Positions 13,901-24,416 of a stretch of 64,000 nt of DNA are shown here, piece after piece. Position numbers and translations under genes: made by a program. The number at the start of each line of letters is the position of its first letter. Within the stretch, counting starts at the first letter, position 1. This stretch comes from Burhinus oedicnemus (taxonomy: Eukaryota > Chordata > Aves > Charadriiformes > Burhinidae): assembly GCA_008921705.1 (NCBI GenBank), contig VFFE01007506.1:1225593-1289592 (forward strand). The letters are read 5' to 3'. The notes under the pieces are model-generated. The model ran no database searches, was not told the DNA's origin, and saw only the letters and a list, made by a program, of their open reading frames with translations.

Positions 13901-15881
13901 GCAACACTCCTGTCACAGAGACCACGTCCATACCACCAGTTGCGCTGCGTGATGCTGGTGCCTGCCCCGGAGCGTCCCTGCATGCTGCTGTTTTTTCATT
14001 CTCCATGCGCCAATCAGATCGTAAATGACATTTATAGAAATACAGAGCTGACCTTCTCTGTTGTGTGGCTTTTCAGATAATCCCTTTGATTTATTCTGAA
14101 GTTTCCGACTTCAGCTGGATCACTACAGCGACCCTCCATGCGAACCTTGGGTTTCAAATAGGTTCAGATCAGAGGTTGCTAATAATTGAGGGAGAAAAGC
14201 AGTCTGCTTTGACTTTTAACATCATATACATTTTCCCTCCCTTTTCTAATGTTTTTCCCATATGCTGCTATATTTGCTTTCCTCCTCCCCTCTGTTTATC
14301 TTTCTGCCTGCTAGCATTTGCAGTCTGTTATTCCGTGCTGTGTGGACTGGCAGAAGGGATAGTCAAGCCTTGGGCTGGAAAATCCCAAGTTCCCACTCTG
14401 GCTATGATGCTGACCTCTCGGATGCCTCGGAGGAGTTTCAGCCTCTTTGCCTCTGGTGCACAAATAACTTGCCTCTCCCCAAGAAGGGCCATGGGGATGG
14501 AGTGGTTTCTCAGTGGTGTGGTCCAAGCTGAGTTCAGCCTCTCAGGTGCAACGAGGGGCCATCGCGGGAAGGGGGAAATGAAGAGAGAGGGAGAGAAAGG
14601 GGTTGAGTGGGGACGACGGCTTAGAAATCCGCTGTGATTGCTGGTAGGGGATGGGGTAAGAGCATCTCGAGAGTGTGGGTAGGGACAGGTTATCTCTGCA
14701 CCTCTGCGCCTGCCCCTTCCTCAGCTGATGCCCTCCTGCCCCTCTGTGCCGGCAGCACCGGCACACTGCTTCGCCAGGGCTTCAGCAAAACGGACCTGTT
14801 ATTTTTTTATAACTTTCATCTATGTGTTACTAAGTGCCTCTTTTCTTGGGATTTTAATTTACCTTTGAATTCCAAATACCGCTTTGAAAAGTCTTTTAGC
14901 TTCTCCCATGTTTCTTTTTACCCTTCTTTTCCTCTAATCCGATCTGTAGCACCCGAACCACTTGCTCGTGTCAGAAAAGCCAGCCCTGTTTTGAACTCAG
15001 CCCGCTGTAGTGTTGACTTGGCCTTCAGCATTTCAAGGTCGCCCAGAGGCTCGCTCCTCGCTGGGGGCTGCCAGCAGCACAGACATGGCTGCCCCAGCCG
15101 GCACCGCGCACGCGCTGGGATGCTCTCTTCTCGTGACCTCTCTTCCTTAATCCCCCAAACTCAAATGGAGTCAATTCTGATTTTTCACCTTCTGCTGATG
15201 TTGCTACTGGGCAATGACAGATGTCTCATATTCTGGCCCGTCCTTCCTTGTCCCACAGTGTCACACTCACCAAATTCCCTTTTAGATGCAGCAGACAGCA
15301 TGATTTAATACAAATCAGATTTAAGAATAAAGATTCAAATGAGTGGCAGAATCCATTGGGAAGAAGGATGAGAAAAGAATCACACAACTTTCATCCTAGT
15401 TTTGGTTTTTACACTTCTTTTTCCCTTGCAAAAACCAGCCGTGGTCTGTGTAACCATATGCATTCATACCTACTTTTTCATAATATATGCATGAATATAT
15501 CAAAACTATTATAAAACATACAGCTTTGGTTATACATATACATGCTTTTAGATTTATCTGCTAGAAAAAGAAGGACCCCCATTGCTATACTAATCATCTA
15601 AAGTATAAAAATAGAAGAGTTTCATTAATTTTAATGTCACAATGCTGTATTTTGAGTTCTGACCCTCAAGGCACCCTGTATCTCTGTTCTTTCTCTGACT
15701 TTCCCTGACAAGCAAATTGACTCTGCATATCTAGAAAATAGCTTGCATAATGCAAGCCTGATGCTGGATTTTCTCTTCTTCAAAGTACCAGTTTTCTGGT
15801 TTAGCCCATGCTTCAGTGTGTGCTTCTAAAACGGCTTGGCTACTCTGCCGGCTCCATTCCAGGGTTTGCAGAGTTTCTGTC

Positions 15882-15900
15882 GGGGGGGGGTGGGGGGGTG
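15882..15900 (+). repeat. Guanine homopolymer tract
   Basis: Nine Gs, a T, seven Gs, then TG. It is a low-complexity run inside an intron that could form intermolecular G-quadruplexes and is prone to length errors in sequencing. Confidence 0.9.
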
Positions 15901-18900
15901 TCTGTAAATGGGCTATAGAGAGAGCCTAAGGTAGAGAGAGCCTAAGTTAATACCAATAAAACAGAGTAAAGTGGTAAACTTTCAGCCTTCCTAAATTTTT
16001 AACTTTGTAGGAATTGTGTAGCCTTTCAGTGATGTCTCGGAAGTATCAAAGACCTTCACAAAGTGTTAATAATTATCATATTGCTTTAGGGAAAGAACAA
16101 GTCTGTTTATAACGCCTGGACCACATACCAAAAGAGACAAAGCACAGTGAAAGATTTTCTGATACATAGGTCTGAAATTCTCATTTGTTGCATTCATGGA
16201 GGGAATAATCAATCACGTGCCACTGTATAATTATAGATCTCATGGGTTCACAATGTCTGTGTCCTTTTCTTAAAGTGTCTTTCTTCCAACTGTAGAAATC
16301 AGTAGAAAAACTGGTCCAGTTTGGTTTCTGGGTCACCCCAGACTGTAGAGGAGAGCATCTCTGTTCTCCTCTTTTCAAGCTTCTTGTGAAAATGAATTAG
16401 TTCTGATGCTGATGGCTATGCAGATGTGTAGTTTAAGAGGAGATGTGTTCTCTCTGATGAAAAAGTTCAAAAGCAGGTCAAAAATAAGGGCCGGTAATGT
16501 CATCCTGTTAAGCTCTGGATGCAGGTCCTGGCACTCTGACCCCTCAAATTCAGCGCAAGTGGGTGGACACAGAACAGAAGCGGTATCGGTGAGGTTGGGC
16601 ACTGCGTACCGCAGAAGCGGTTTGTGTTCTTCTTGGGATATCATCAAGACCTTGGATATGTGTTTTAAAATCTTTGGTCCCATGCTGGTTAACGGTAATT
16701 TTCTTTTTTCCACAACTGGGTTTCTTCAAGTCTGACAGGAAAGCAATATCCCCAAATTTCATTTAAATGCCTTGTCCCACATATAATAGGGCTTGGGATT
16801 CAAAGGAATTCATTCAGCTTGCTCTCATAATGCCACTTAACTTCCCGTGAAAAAACAGTAACGGAAGAGTTGTTTTAATTAACACACGAGCTGTGCAGCA
16901 GCTAATGTATTCCACCTCTTCATTGTTGTGAAAGGAGCAGATTTCTTGGTAGCATGAAGCGGGCAGAGAAGAGGGATTGTGTTCTGCTCTCCATATGCGC
17001 ACACAGCCCCATTCACGGGGAAGGTGTGAACGGGAGGTGATTTGTAGCCTCCTGCCATTTGTCCAACACAAGCTTCTGTTGTTCTCCAGGCTGGAGAGAA
17101 ACCCAGCTCCCCTCATCGAGCCTACTGCAGTGTGACAGGTAGGCAGCAGCCTTTGGAGAGCCTGAGATTTTTGTTATTAATCTCAACAATAAGATGGCAA
17201 AGAAAACTTATTTTTTAATATACGTTTTTCAAAAGAAGAACTGGATGTCAGGCTGGAAAATGAGAGCCATGACTTCCCCAGACGTGTGGTATTTCTTGAT
17301 CAGAAGTCCCAAGGAAACCACATTTTAGAGAAACCTTTGAAAGTATGGCCCTTTTCCTCCATCTGGTCAGCCTTAAACTGACGCTGGACCGAAGCTTAAC
17401 TCCCAGTGCCCCCCTGCTCCAAACTGTGTCCAGCTCCACGTTCTGCCATGGTGACTGGAAGCACACATTCAGCCCCTGCTCCGGTGCTCCTTGAGATACG
17501 TTCTGGTCTGCATGGTTGAACACGGAGGGTGAGGAGCTGCTGGCGCACTGCATGGCACGCCAGGGCTCTTGTTTTGGTTCGGGCAATGATGATGAAGCGA
17601 TGTGGCCTGTTAAACAGGTGGTGGGGGTGGATGATTTCATGGCCTCCTCCAGCCCCTGAGCGTGTCAGCACAAGCTGTAAAGCAAAGCCCGAGCTCCAGA
17701 CAGCATTTCCCTGGCAATGAGGTTCGAGCGGTGAGTGATGTTACAGGGACTGCGCTTCGCCGAGAAATTGCTCAAGAGAAGATTGACCCAGTAACAAAAA
17801 GCAAAGTGGGACGCACCAGGTCAGGCAAGTTGAGGAGCATCTTGGGGGCTTCCAGCCATGAAGCCAGACGGTGCCCACTGGAAACTGCCCTGCAGTTCCA
17901 GAAGTGGGAAGTGACAAGCTCGTTTGAAACTTCTTGGTCAAAAGGCTCTTGTTACAATAAAATGAGAGAGAAGGAGAAGTGATGCCAACAGGAGAAGGAA
18001 ACAAATATTTCTTTTTATGAGAAAAAAAAACTGTAGGGCCAAAACAAAAGGCTTTTAAATGGTCCAAGAAAATAAACAATTAAGAAAAAAAGAAGAGTGT
18101 GCAAAGCATAGCAAACATGATGTGATTTTTACCTTGCTTGAACTTGTTCAATGAGGGGGACTTGTGTTCGCTAGTGAAAGGAAACATTCCAGCGGTGGCT
18201 TGGCCAAAAGCAATGGCTTTTGCTGCTAGAGGATTAAAGTGAGGACAAAGAAAATATAACTACTAACATTAGCTAGGAGCTGCTTATCTCTAATGTGGCT
18301 AAAACAGAGAAAGCTTGTCTCTTGGAGAGAAGAAAAATAATGAGATACGGCTCTTCATTTTAGCTTTCATTTGCAAAAATGCTTTTTAAATGTTAGCTAT
18401 TAAATATGCACAGCCCCTGAGTTGGGACCTAACAGGGACTGCCCCATTTTCTCATTCCCGTGTTTTCCCACGGGCAGAGAAAAAGCACACCAACAACACA
18501 AGATCTGCTCTGAATATTTTGCCTGCGCCAGTGATAAATATAAACCAGGAATTGTCACCTCAGACTTTATTTATCGACCTCATCCGTCCAGGAGGTGTTC
18601 GGTTTCACTTTGTTCAGCTGTTGGACACGGTTCCCTTGCACCTAAAGCAGCAGGCGATCACTCGCTGGCAGGAGCCATCCCTCTGGTTTCCAGAGCACCG
18701 GCGCAGCCGGGCAGTGAGCTGCAGAGTGGGGTTTGCGTTCAGGGCTTTCACTGGCAACACACAGGCTCCTCGGCCGAATGAAAAACTGGGCTTTGGTCAA
18801 TCAGAGTATCGGAGCACACAGATCTTGCACATACATAACAACAAAAATATTTCTGTGGGTTATTTTGCACTCATTTTTAAAAAATACTAATAATTTCAAG

Positions 18901-19166
18901 AGCCCTGTCCAAAAACATACGAGTGTCTGCCTTAGAATTATAACACAGGAGTCACCGAGGCCCGGTTCGTGTTCGCTTCGTTGCTTTGTGGGATATAATG
19001 GCATAAATCCGCAGCAGCTTGGTCCGATGTAGCCCTGCAGAAGTATAGCCATTTTATCTGTTCCCCGGGGGGATCTGAGTTGGAGCCTTTCAGCAGATAA
19101 AACTCAGACAAACGAAAGTTCAGCGTCTAATCACCATCTTGTAGGAATAGTTTCAGACCTCTGTAA

Positions 19167-19200
19167 GTGTGTATATGTGTATATATATTATATATATATT
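19167..19200. repeat. TG/TA dinucleotide-rich microsatellite
   Basis: An alternating purine-pyrimidine tract, gtgtgtatatgtgtatata followed by interrupted TA repeats. It is an ordinary microsatellite inside the SCFD2 intron. Confidence 0.85.
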
Positions 19201-20536
19201 CTGCTGTACAGAATGCAAAGATGTGAAAGTAATCCAGATTAGCTATTAGGAATTCCCTGTAAATTTTGAAAGTACCACCTTTTTGTTGTTTCTTCAGTGC
19301 ATAAGGATTCCGTCCTCTGTCAGTTGTAGAGGAAAGTTCGTTCAGAGTTCTTCCCACCCAAAAATCCAGGCTCCTTCGGTGTCTGTTTTCACTGCCGGGC
19401 TCTGCTGGTGCAGGATGCTGGGACCTGTGGGAAGACCCCATCCTTTCAGCAGGATTCTGCACAGACATGAAGGTTTGCTGGTGCAGGACCACCTCTGGGA
19501 CCAGGGGTGGACACGCAAACCACTACAGCAGCATCCCCCAGAGCAGACACTGGCGATAGGCAGGAGCGAGTATGTGTTCATGTGTGCGTGTGGCAAGAAG
19601 GACTATTTTGTGATGGATCTTCTGCCATGGGGATGAGGAGTCAAGCGAGAAGAGAGGCGGGCAGAGGTGTCAAATTGTGTTGGCAGGGCAATACAAACAC
19701 CAGGCGACCCAGTTATCTCTCGCTTGGATAATTCTCATCGGCAGGTCAGCTGAGAGCATTTTTTTCAACTCCTCTGTGCAATATAGGTCCTGTGGTGAGG
19801 GGGATGGAGCCAAGGCTAAGAATTTCCCTTTGCCAAGGCACTGGCCACCTGGGAGGGAGCTTTTACGTGGTCCTCTAAATGGAGTTTGGCCTCAGTGGAA
19901 GATAAGCATTGTATCTTAGCAGAAGTGCTTTGGAAAAATACATTAAAAGTAATAACTGTGCCACTTTGAGGGATAAGGACTTTTTTATGGTAATACAGCC
20001 CTCCCCGATGCATAGCTATCATTTCCGCTGTATTTAGCACAGACTTTTCCCATTTTTCTTGTCGCAAAGGCAGGAAATGCATTTGGAGTCAGCAAGCTGC
20101 CAGCCAGGGCCTGGGTACGATGCCTGAGGAGCAATTCCCCTCTTCATGGCTGTTTTGCCCCGAGGAGACCAGCAAACCAGCTGGCTCCTTTCCACATGCG
20201 GCCCTTCTTCAGGACCTGCTAGCATGGGATCTTCTGTTTGCTGTGGAGAGCAAAACATACCCTGCGCCGATGAAACTGCTGTATGAGCTAGGTTAGAAAT
20301 GTGGTTAGAGAGGTGCTGTTCCCTTCGCTTGCTCTCTAGGGTTTATGGCTTCTTGCTTAGCTGTAGAGACTCGTGCCGTGCTGAGGACATGCTGTCTAAC
20401 AAGCCCCTGAGTTTCTGGAAAATAACATCGTTAAACTAATTTAAAATTTCTTCCCATTTACCTTTTGCCACTGCTCATCATCAAAACACTTGAAAGTTTT
20501 TCACTCGCTGAGCTCTGTGTTTCTTTATTTCTTTAG

Positions 20537-20682
20537 GCTGTGACTCGTCGCTGAACCCGACATCTCAGAAAGCCACAGATGCAGTGGACGGTATCTTTCA
20601 GTCCCTCAGAGATATTGCAAGAGCTCGAATGCACATGAAACAGTTTAATTCCATACATAATCCAGGCAGCAACACCCACCAG
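20537..20682 (+). CDS. SCFD2: SCFD2 internal coding exon, fourth from the end
   Basis: The exon follows TTTCTTTAG at 20528-20536 and is 146 bases long. After two bases that complete a split codon it reads 48 codons, starting CDSSLNPTSQKATDAVDGIF and ending SNTHQ. This matches the C-terminal region of SCFD2, including the characteristic LRDIARAR..MKQF segment. SCFD2 is a Sec1/Munc18-family protein; members bind syntaxin-type SNAREs to control membrane fusion, though the precise trafficking step for SCFD2 is poorly established. The downstream donor is CAG/GCAAGT, a GC donor, and the reading frame continues exactly into the exon at 24282. No GT near the junction keeps the frame. The rest of the gene lies upstream of the window; the four exons here give about 163 of roughly 680 residues. 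Confidence 0.95.
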
Positions 20683-21005
20683 GCAAGTGGATCTTTCTTT
20701 TCCCTGCGTATGTTATTTCTCTAGCATGCTGTCAAAATTACAGCACTAATTTTGCTGATGTGCTAATCCTGTATGTGTTCTGCCCATGTGGAAGGTATTT
20801 AATTATAGGTTTTATCATTGACCTAATCAGCAAGAATTTCCTCAAGTCCTTCATCCAAACTCAGGCATATCCATGTCAATGTCAACAAAGAATTGTCTGA
20901 GGAAGAAATTGGGGATTTGCTGTGCAGCACTGTGATACGCCATAAATGCCTATGAAAGATGGTTTTGGACTAATACCTCTCATGGCATAGCACAGCAGGA
21001 TGCCT

Positions 21006-21053
21006 GCATCCATACAGCAGCTGTAATCCGCATCCATACAGCAGCTGTAATCC
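21006..21053. repeat. Tandem duplication, 2 x 24 bases
   Basis: The unit beginning GCATCCATACAG and ending CTGTAATCC occurs twice head to tail without mismatch (21006-21029 and 21030-21053). The lack of divergence suggests a recent replication-slippage event. It lies in an intron. Confidence 0.95.
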
Positions 21054-22215
21054 CGTGTATTTTCTCTCCCGTCCCTGTAAGTCTGAGAGGCAGTCCCATT
21101 TGTAAATAGGCGAAAAATGCAACTTCTGTTTCTAAAATATGAACACATGAATGATAACATTACTGTAGCACATCAGGACTCATGCACAGTGTTTTTCTCT
21201 CTCTCCATCTCCCCTGAAGTGCTTTAACTTTTCAGTTAAAAATAGAGTTTTACAATGGAAAGCACATACAGTGATTTAGAGGCAGATCATAAAACTTGAT
21301 TCTGGCCTTGAGCCAGAAAAAAATCCTTCCAAACTCATAAGTATGCTGTAGACCAGCAGAGGGATGTAGTTCAAATTAAGCGTTGCTTTGGAAGAGTTGG
21401 GAGTGTTGCAAAATGTCACTGGAAAACTGAGGTGGAGAAAACCTGTTACTGAAGTCTCCTAGCAGTTAGGACCAGTCTGGTGTCTGAAATGGGGAAAATT
21501 GTTAAACATTTAATACAGTTCAGTGGGAGGGCAGTCAGATGATAAGAAAATACCCTCTAAAAGTTTCCTGGAAGTGTAATGATCATCAGTATGTTCTTTG
21601 GATGTAACCCAGGTTGTTTGCTTAGGGCTAAGTGCTGGAACGCACCAAGGGATGTATTAACACTTTGCAGCCCCCTAATCTGGCTATGCAATGGATTTAA
21701 TTGCTTGAATAGGATCAACCCTCTGCTGAGGGCAGTTCAGCAGGTTTAGAGCAGCAGAAATAAGCAGGCAGTATGTTTTTTTCTATGAAACATACAGCTC
21801 TACAAATAGACCTGTCTTTTGACTGCCACATGCTAATACATGGGTTGCGTGCGATGAGTTTAGCTCCTCTGAAGAAGTCGTGCCCTTCTCGTGGCCGTAC
21901 GCATTCCCGGCCCAGCTTAGTGCTATGGGAATGGGTTTAGCTGTAGGTGCTTTTCCGCTTTATCTGTTAGGACCTGGGAAGCCTCCATTTCTTGTTAAGA
22001 CTCAAAAAAGGTTTCTATAGATAAGTAACTGGGAATTGGATAGCCTCTTAAAAGGACTTTCGTAGCATTGAGGTTTATACGTCTTACATAAAATGATGAA
22101 TGTTTTCATCAGGTTATCAAACCAGTTCATGTAGCGACCATGCAAGAGGAGAGTATTTATTTTCCCTGATATTATAACTACTTTTCTTTTCCTTTCATCT
22201 TGATCTGAAGTATAT

Positions 22216-22307
22216 TCCTCCATCCCTCTCTCCCCCTCCCTCCTTCCATCCTCTCTCCTTTTCTCGTTCTCTTTCTCTCTCTCTCTTTTTCTCTCTTCTT
22301 TTTTCCT
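22216..22307. repeat. Polypyrimidine (CT-rich) tract
   Basis: About 90 bases of nearly pure C and T, including an uninterrupted run of alternating CT at about 22273-22285. The complementary strand is purine-only and accounts for the arginine/glutamate-rich chance ORF seen there. Such tracts can adopt triplex (H-DNA) structure. Confidence 0.9.
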
Positions 22308-24281
22308 TATAATCTTGTCTGAGGTATGTCCCATAGCCATCAAGGTTTTTAACAACTGTTTTCAATACAGTTTGTGCCCCACCAAAATTTAAAGTTGATA
22401 AAGTTTCATTATATGAGTTAGAAATAAGCGCAGCTGTTGGGGCTGTCAAATCATAGAAGATTTTGAAAATACTTGAAACTAGCACAGCTAAAAAACAAGT
22501 GATCATAGCATCTGCCTTTTAGTATCTGTGTAGTCAAACTGGATCATTTTGAAGGGCACTGAATTTTGGTGCTGAAAATTCAGACATGCAAAATTGTAGC
22601 ACATTTTTAACATCTTTTGAGTACATAGTTTTGTCTGAAGTCAGATAATATTTTTCCTTTAATTTCATGCAGTAAGCCTCTCTGTTTAACTGTGATTTGA
22701 TCTCTACTCCAAAAATATTTCATTCCTAATGTCTTTCTGTTCCTCATCTATGAAGATATTAAACAGACTTTTATACATAAGACTTCATGCCTGCATGAGT
22801 ATTTTCAAACAGTTGTTTATTGCGTGACTAGATTTGACACAAATCTTGGCATGTTCTCCTAAAAGATCCTGCAGCTCATGTATTCTGTAATTTGCTTTGT
22901 TGGCTCAATTAAAAATTATGCACGTGTTGTGAGAAGAACTAGATGAGTTGTATAAATCTTCGTTGACAGGATTGTATTCAACAACTCTAAGTTTTGTTTC
23001 TCACTGTAAAGTCTTGGATGAAAAACATTTCTTTAATTACTCCAGAAAATTTTCAATTAAAGTTTCAAGCCAAGTGGCTTGCTTTTTATTTTCCATCCAT
23101 TTTTATGTTTATCTTGCATGATGTCTCTTGTAGATATCATCTTTACAAAATGAATGATGTTACGCTTGATTCCCTTAAGCAATCTAGGGGATGATGTATA
23201 CCTGAGCTAGGCCCAGAGCAAAACAAATGTGCTAATTTGAAAGCTTCTAATTTTCTAAGACTGTTGTGCTTCCTGAAACAATTGTGGTTCTGTTGCAGTT
23301 TGGGCAAAGTTGACAGCAGCAAAGCAAAGCTCCGTCTGTAAACCAAGTAAAGTCGAATTTTCAGTAAAGAGCATCTTTCCACAAGTCCCTAAAATTTTTA
23401 TCTTGAAAACTTTTTCAGGATGGCAGAGTGGTTTCAACCTTGGTAAGGGAATGTGGAAGTTTCTAGGCTCCTAGTTCATATTCAGCACAGGTTTGTGGAC
23501 CCTGAAGAGGATGCAGGGTGGATCCTTTGGAAGTGGATCTTCCAGGATGCTGACGATTTGTACCCTTACATGTTCCACTTCTCCTGGTCCCTAACTTCTC
23601 TGAAGCTCTGACATGCATGATATCGGTGGGGTGTTTTGGCCTGTTTTTCTCAAGGTTTTCCACAGGTAGAAGTATTATTTAGAGTGCCCTGGCCATAGAA
23701 GCACAAGGATTAACGGGGACTTCTTAGCTCTGCTCTCCCATGAGGGACGAACAGGCAGGTTGGCCTCTTCCCAGTCCTGCTGATATCCAGGCTTCAGTGC
23801 TGACATGATGCCTGTGGGAAGGCAGGAGTGGTCAGTAAGCAACCCATCCTAAAAATCCCTGTTTAAGTGTTTGTAAAATCATTACAAAGGGAATGACATC
23901 TTCTGGGTGCACAATGGACAATAGGATGTCATCCCTAGTTCTATCCCTTTCTGTACTACCTCAAAAAAGATTCTAAAGAAACTAGAAGGTCCCTTTCTTC
24001 CTTGCCTCCCTTTACTCATGTAATACACGTGGGGCAGAGTAGATGTGTGGCTGTCTTCCTGTCTTTCCAGTTTGATACTGTGCTGGTGCACACCATTTGC
24101 GGTCAAAGTCACAAAGACCACTGCTGCTTCGATAATTTTTAAATTAATTTTTAATTTAATTTAATGGTTTCCTTTCTAGGATAATTATTTTTGTTACCTT
24201 CAGTGGAAATAAAATGTTTAGAAGAGCAGGTGCACCACGTCTAAACAGCTTTACTCACAGTGTGTTGTTCCTTTTGCACAG

Positions 24282-24416
24282 GCTTCTTACAAACCGCTGC
24301 TGAAACAGGTAGTGGAAGAGATCTGTAATCCTGATAGACCTGATCCTGTTGATATTGAGCACATGTCATCAGGCCTCACCGATCTCCTTAAAACTGGATT
24401 CAGCATGTTCATGAAG
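24282..24416 (+). CDS. SCFD2: SCFD2 internal coding exon, third from the end
   Basis: 135 bases, exactly 45 codons, phase 0 at both ends. It lies between CCTTTTGCACAG and a GTAAAC donor. The translation begins ASYKPLLKQVVEEI and contains DIEHMSSGLTDLLKTGFSMF, which I recognise as the conserved SCFD2 C-terminal block. This region belongs to the Sec1-like fold (domain 3, C-terminal part) of the protein. The preceding exon ends NTHQ and the following one begins VNRPHP, giving an uninterrupted frame. The exon is intact, with no stop or frameshift. Confidence 0.96.

Larger units (their letters stand above)
1..20536 (+). other. SCFD2: SCFD2 intron (3' portion), non-coding
   Basis: This stretch is AT-rich DNA with only chance ORFs, ending in the pyrimidine tract and AG at 20535-20536 that precede a clear SCFD2 coding exon. 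The upstream SCFD2 exons are not in the window, so this is inferred to be the 3' part of a large intron. It holds a solo ERVK-like LTR (1642-1996) and an antisense CR1 relic (about 3.8-4.9 kb), both listed separately, plus a G-run at 15882 and a TA-rich tract near 19.17 kb. Elsewhere I see nothing codable. Several TAAT-rich, ORF-poor stretches (for example 10.4-11.6 kb and 13.0-13.4 kb) could be conserved non-coding elements, but that cannot be judged from one sequence. Confidence 0.8.
20683..24281 (+). other. SCFD2: SCFD2 intron with GC-AG boundaries
   Basis: This 3599-base intron starts GCAAGT and ends TTTTGCACAG. It contains a perfect 24-base tandem duplication (21006-21053) and a long pyrimidine tract (about 22216-22307). 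Otherwise I see nothing in it: its ORFs are short, lysine/arginine- or serine-rich chance frames without any recognisable domain. Confidence 0.9.

Noticed and set aside
14634..15308. 224-codon ORF in the SCFD2 intron, overlapping a 190-codon ORF (14065-14637)
   Set aside because: Low-complexity serine/leucine/cysteine-rich translation with no recognisable family, inside an intron of a well-supported gene. It is consistent with chance in pyrimidine-rich DNA.
18390..18890. 166-codon ORF near the 3' part of the first intron
   Set aside because: No domain recognised, and an alternative frame is also open over 119 codons. No flanking splice sites were found that would join it in phase with SCFD2.
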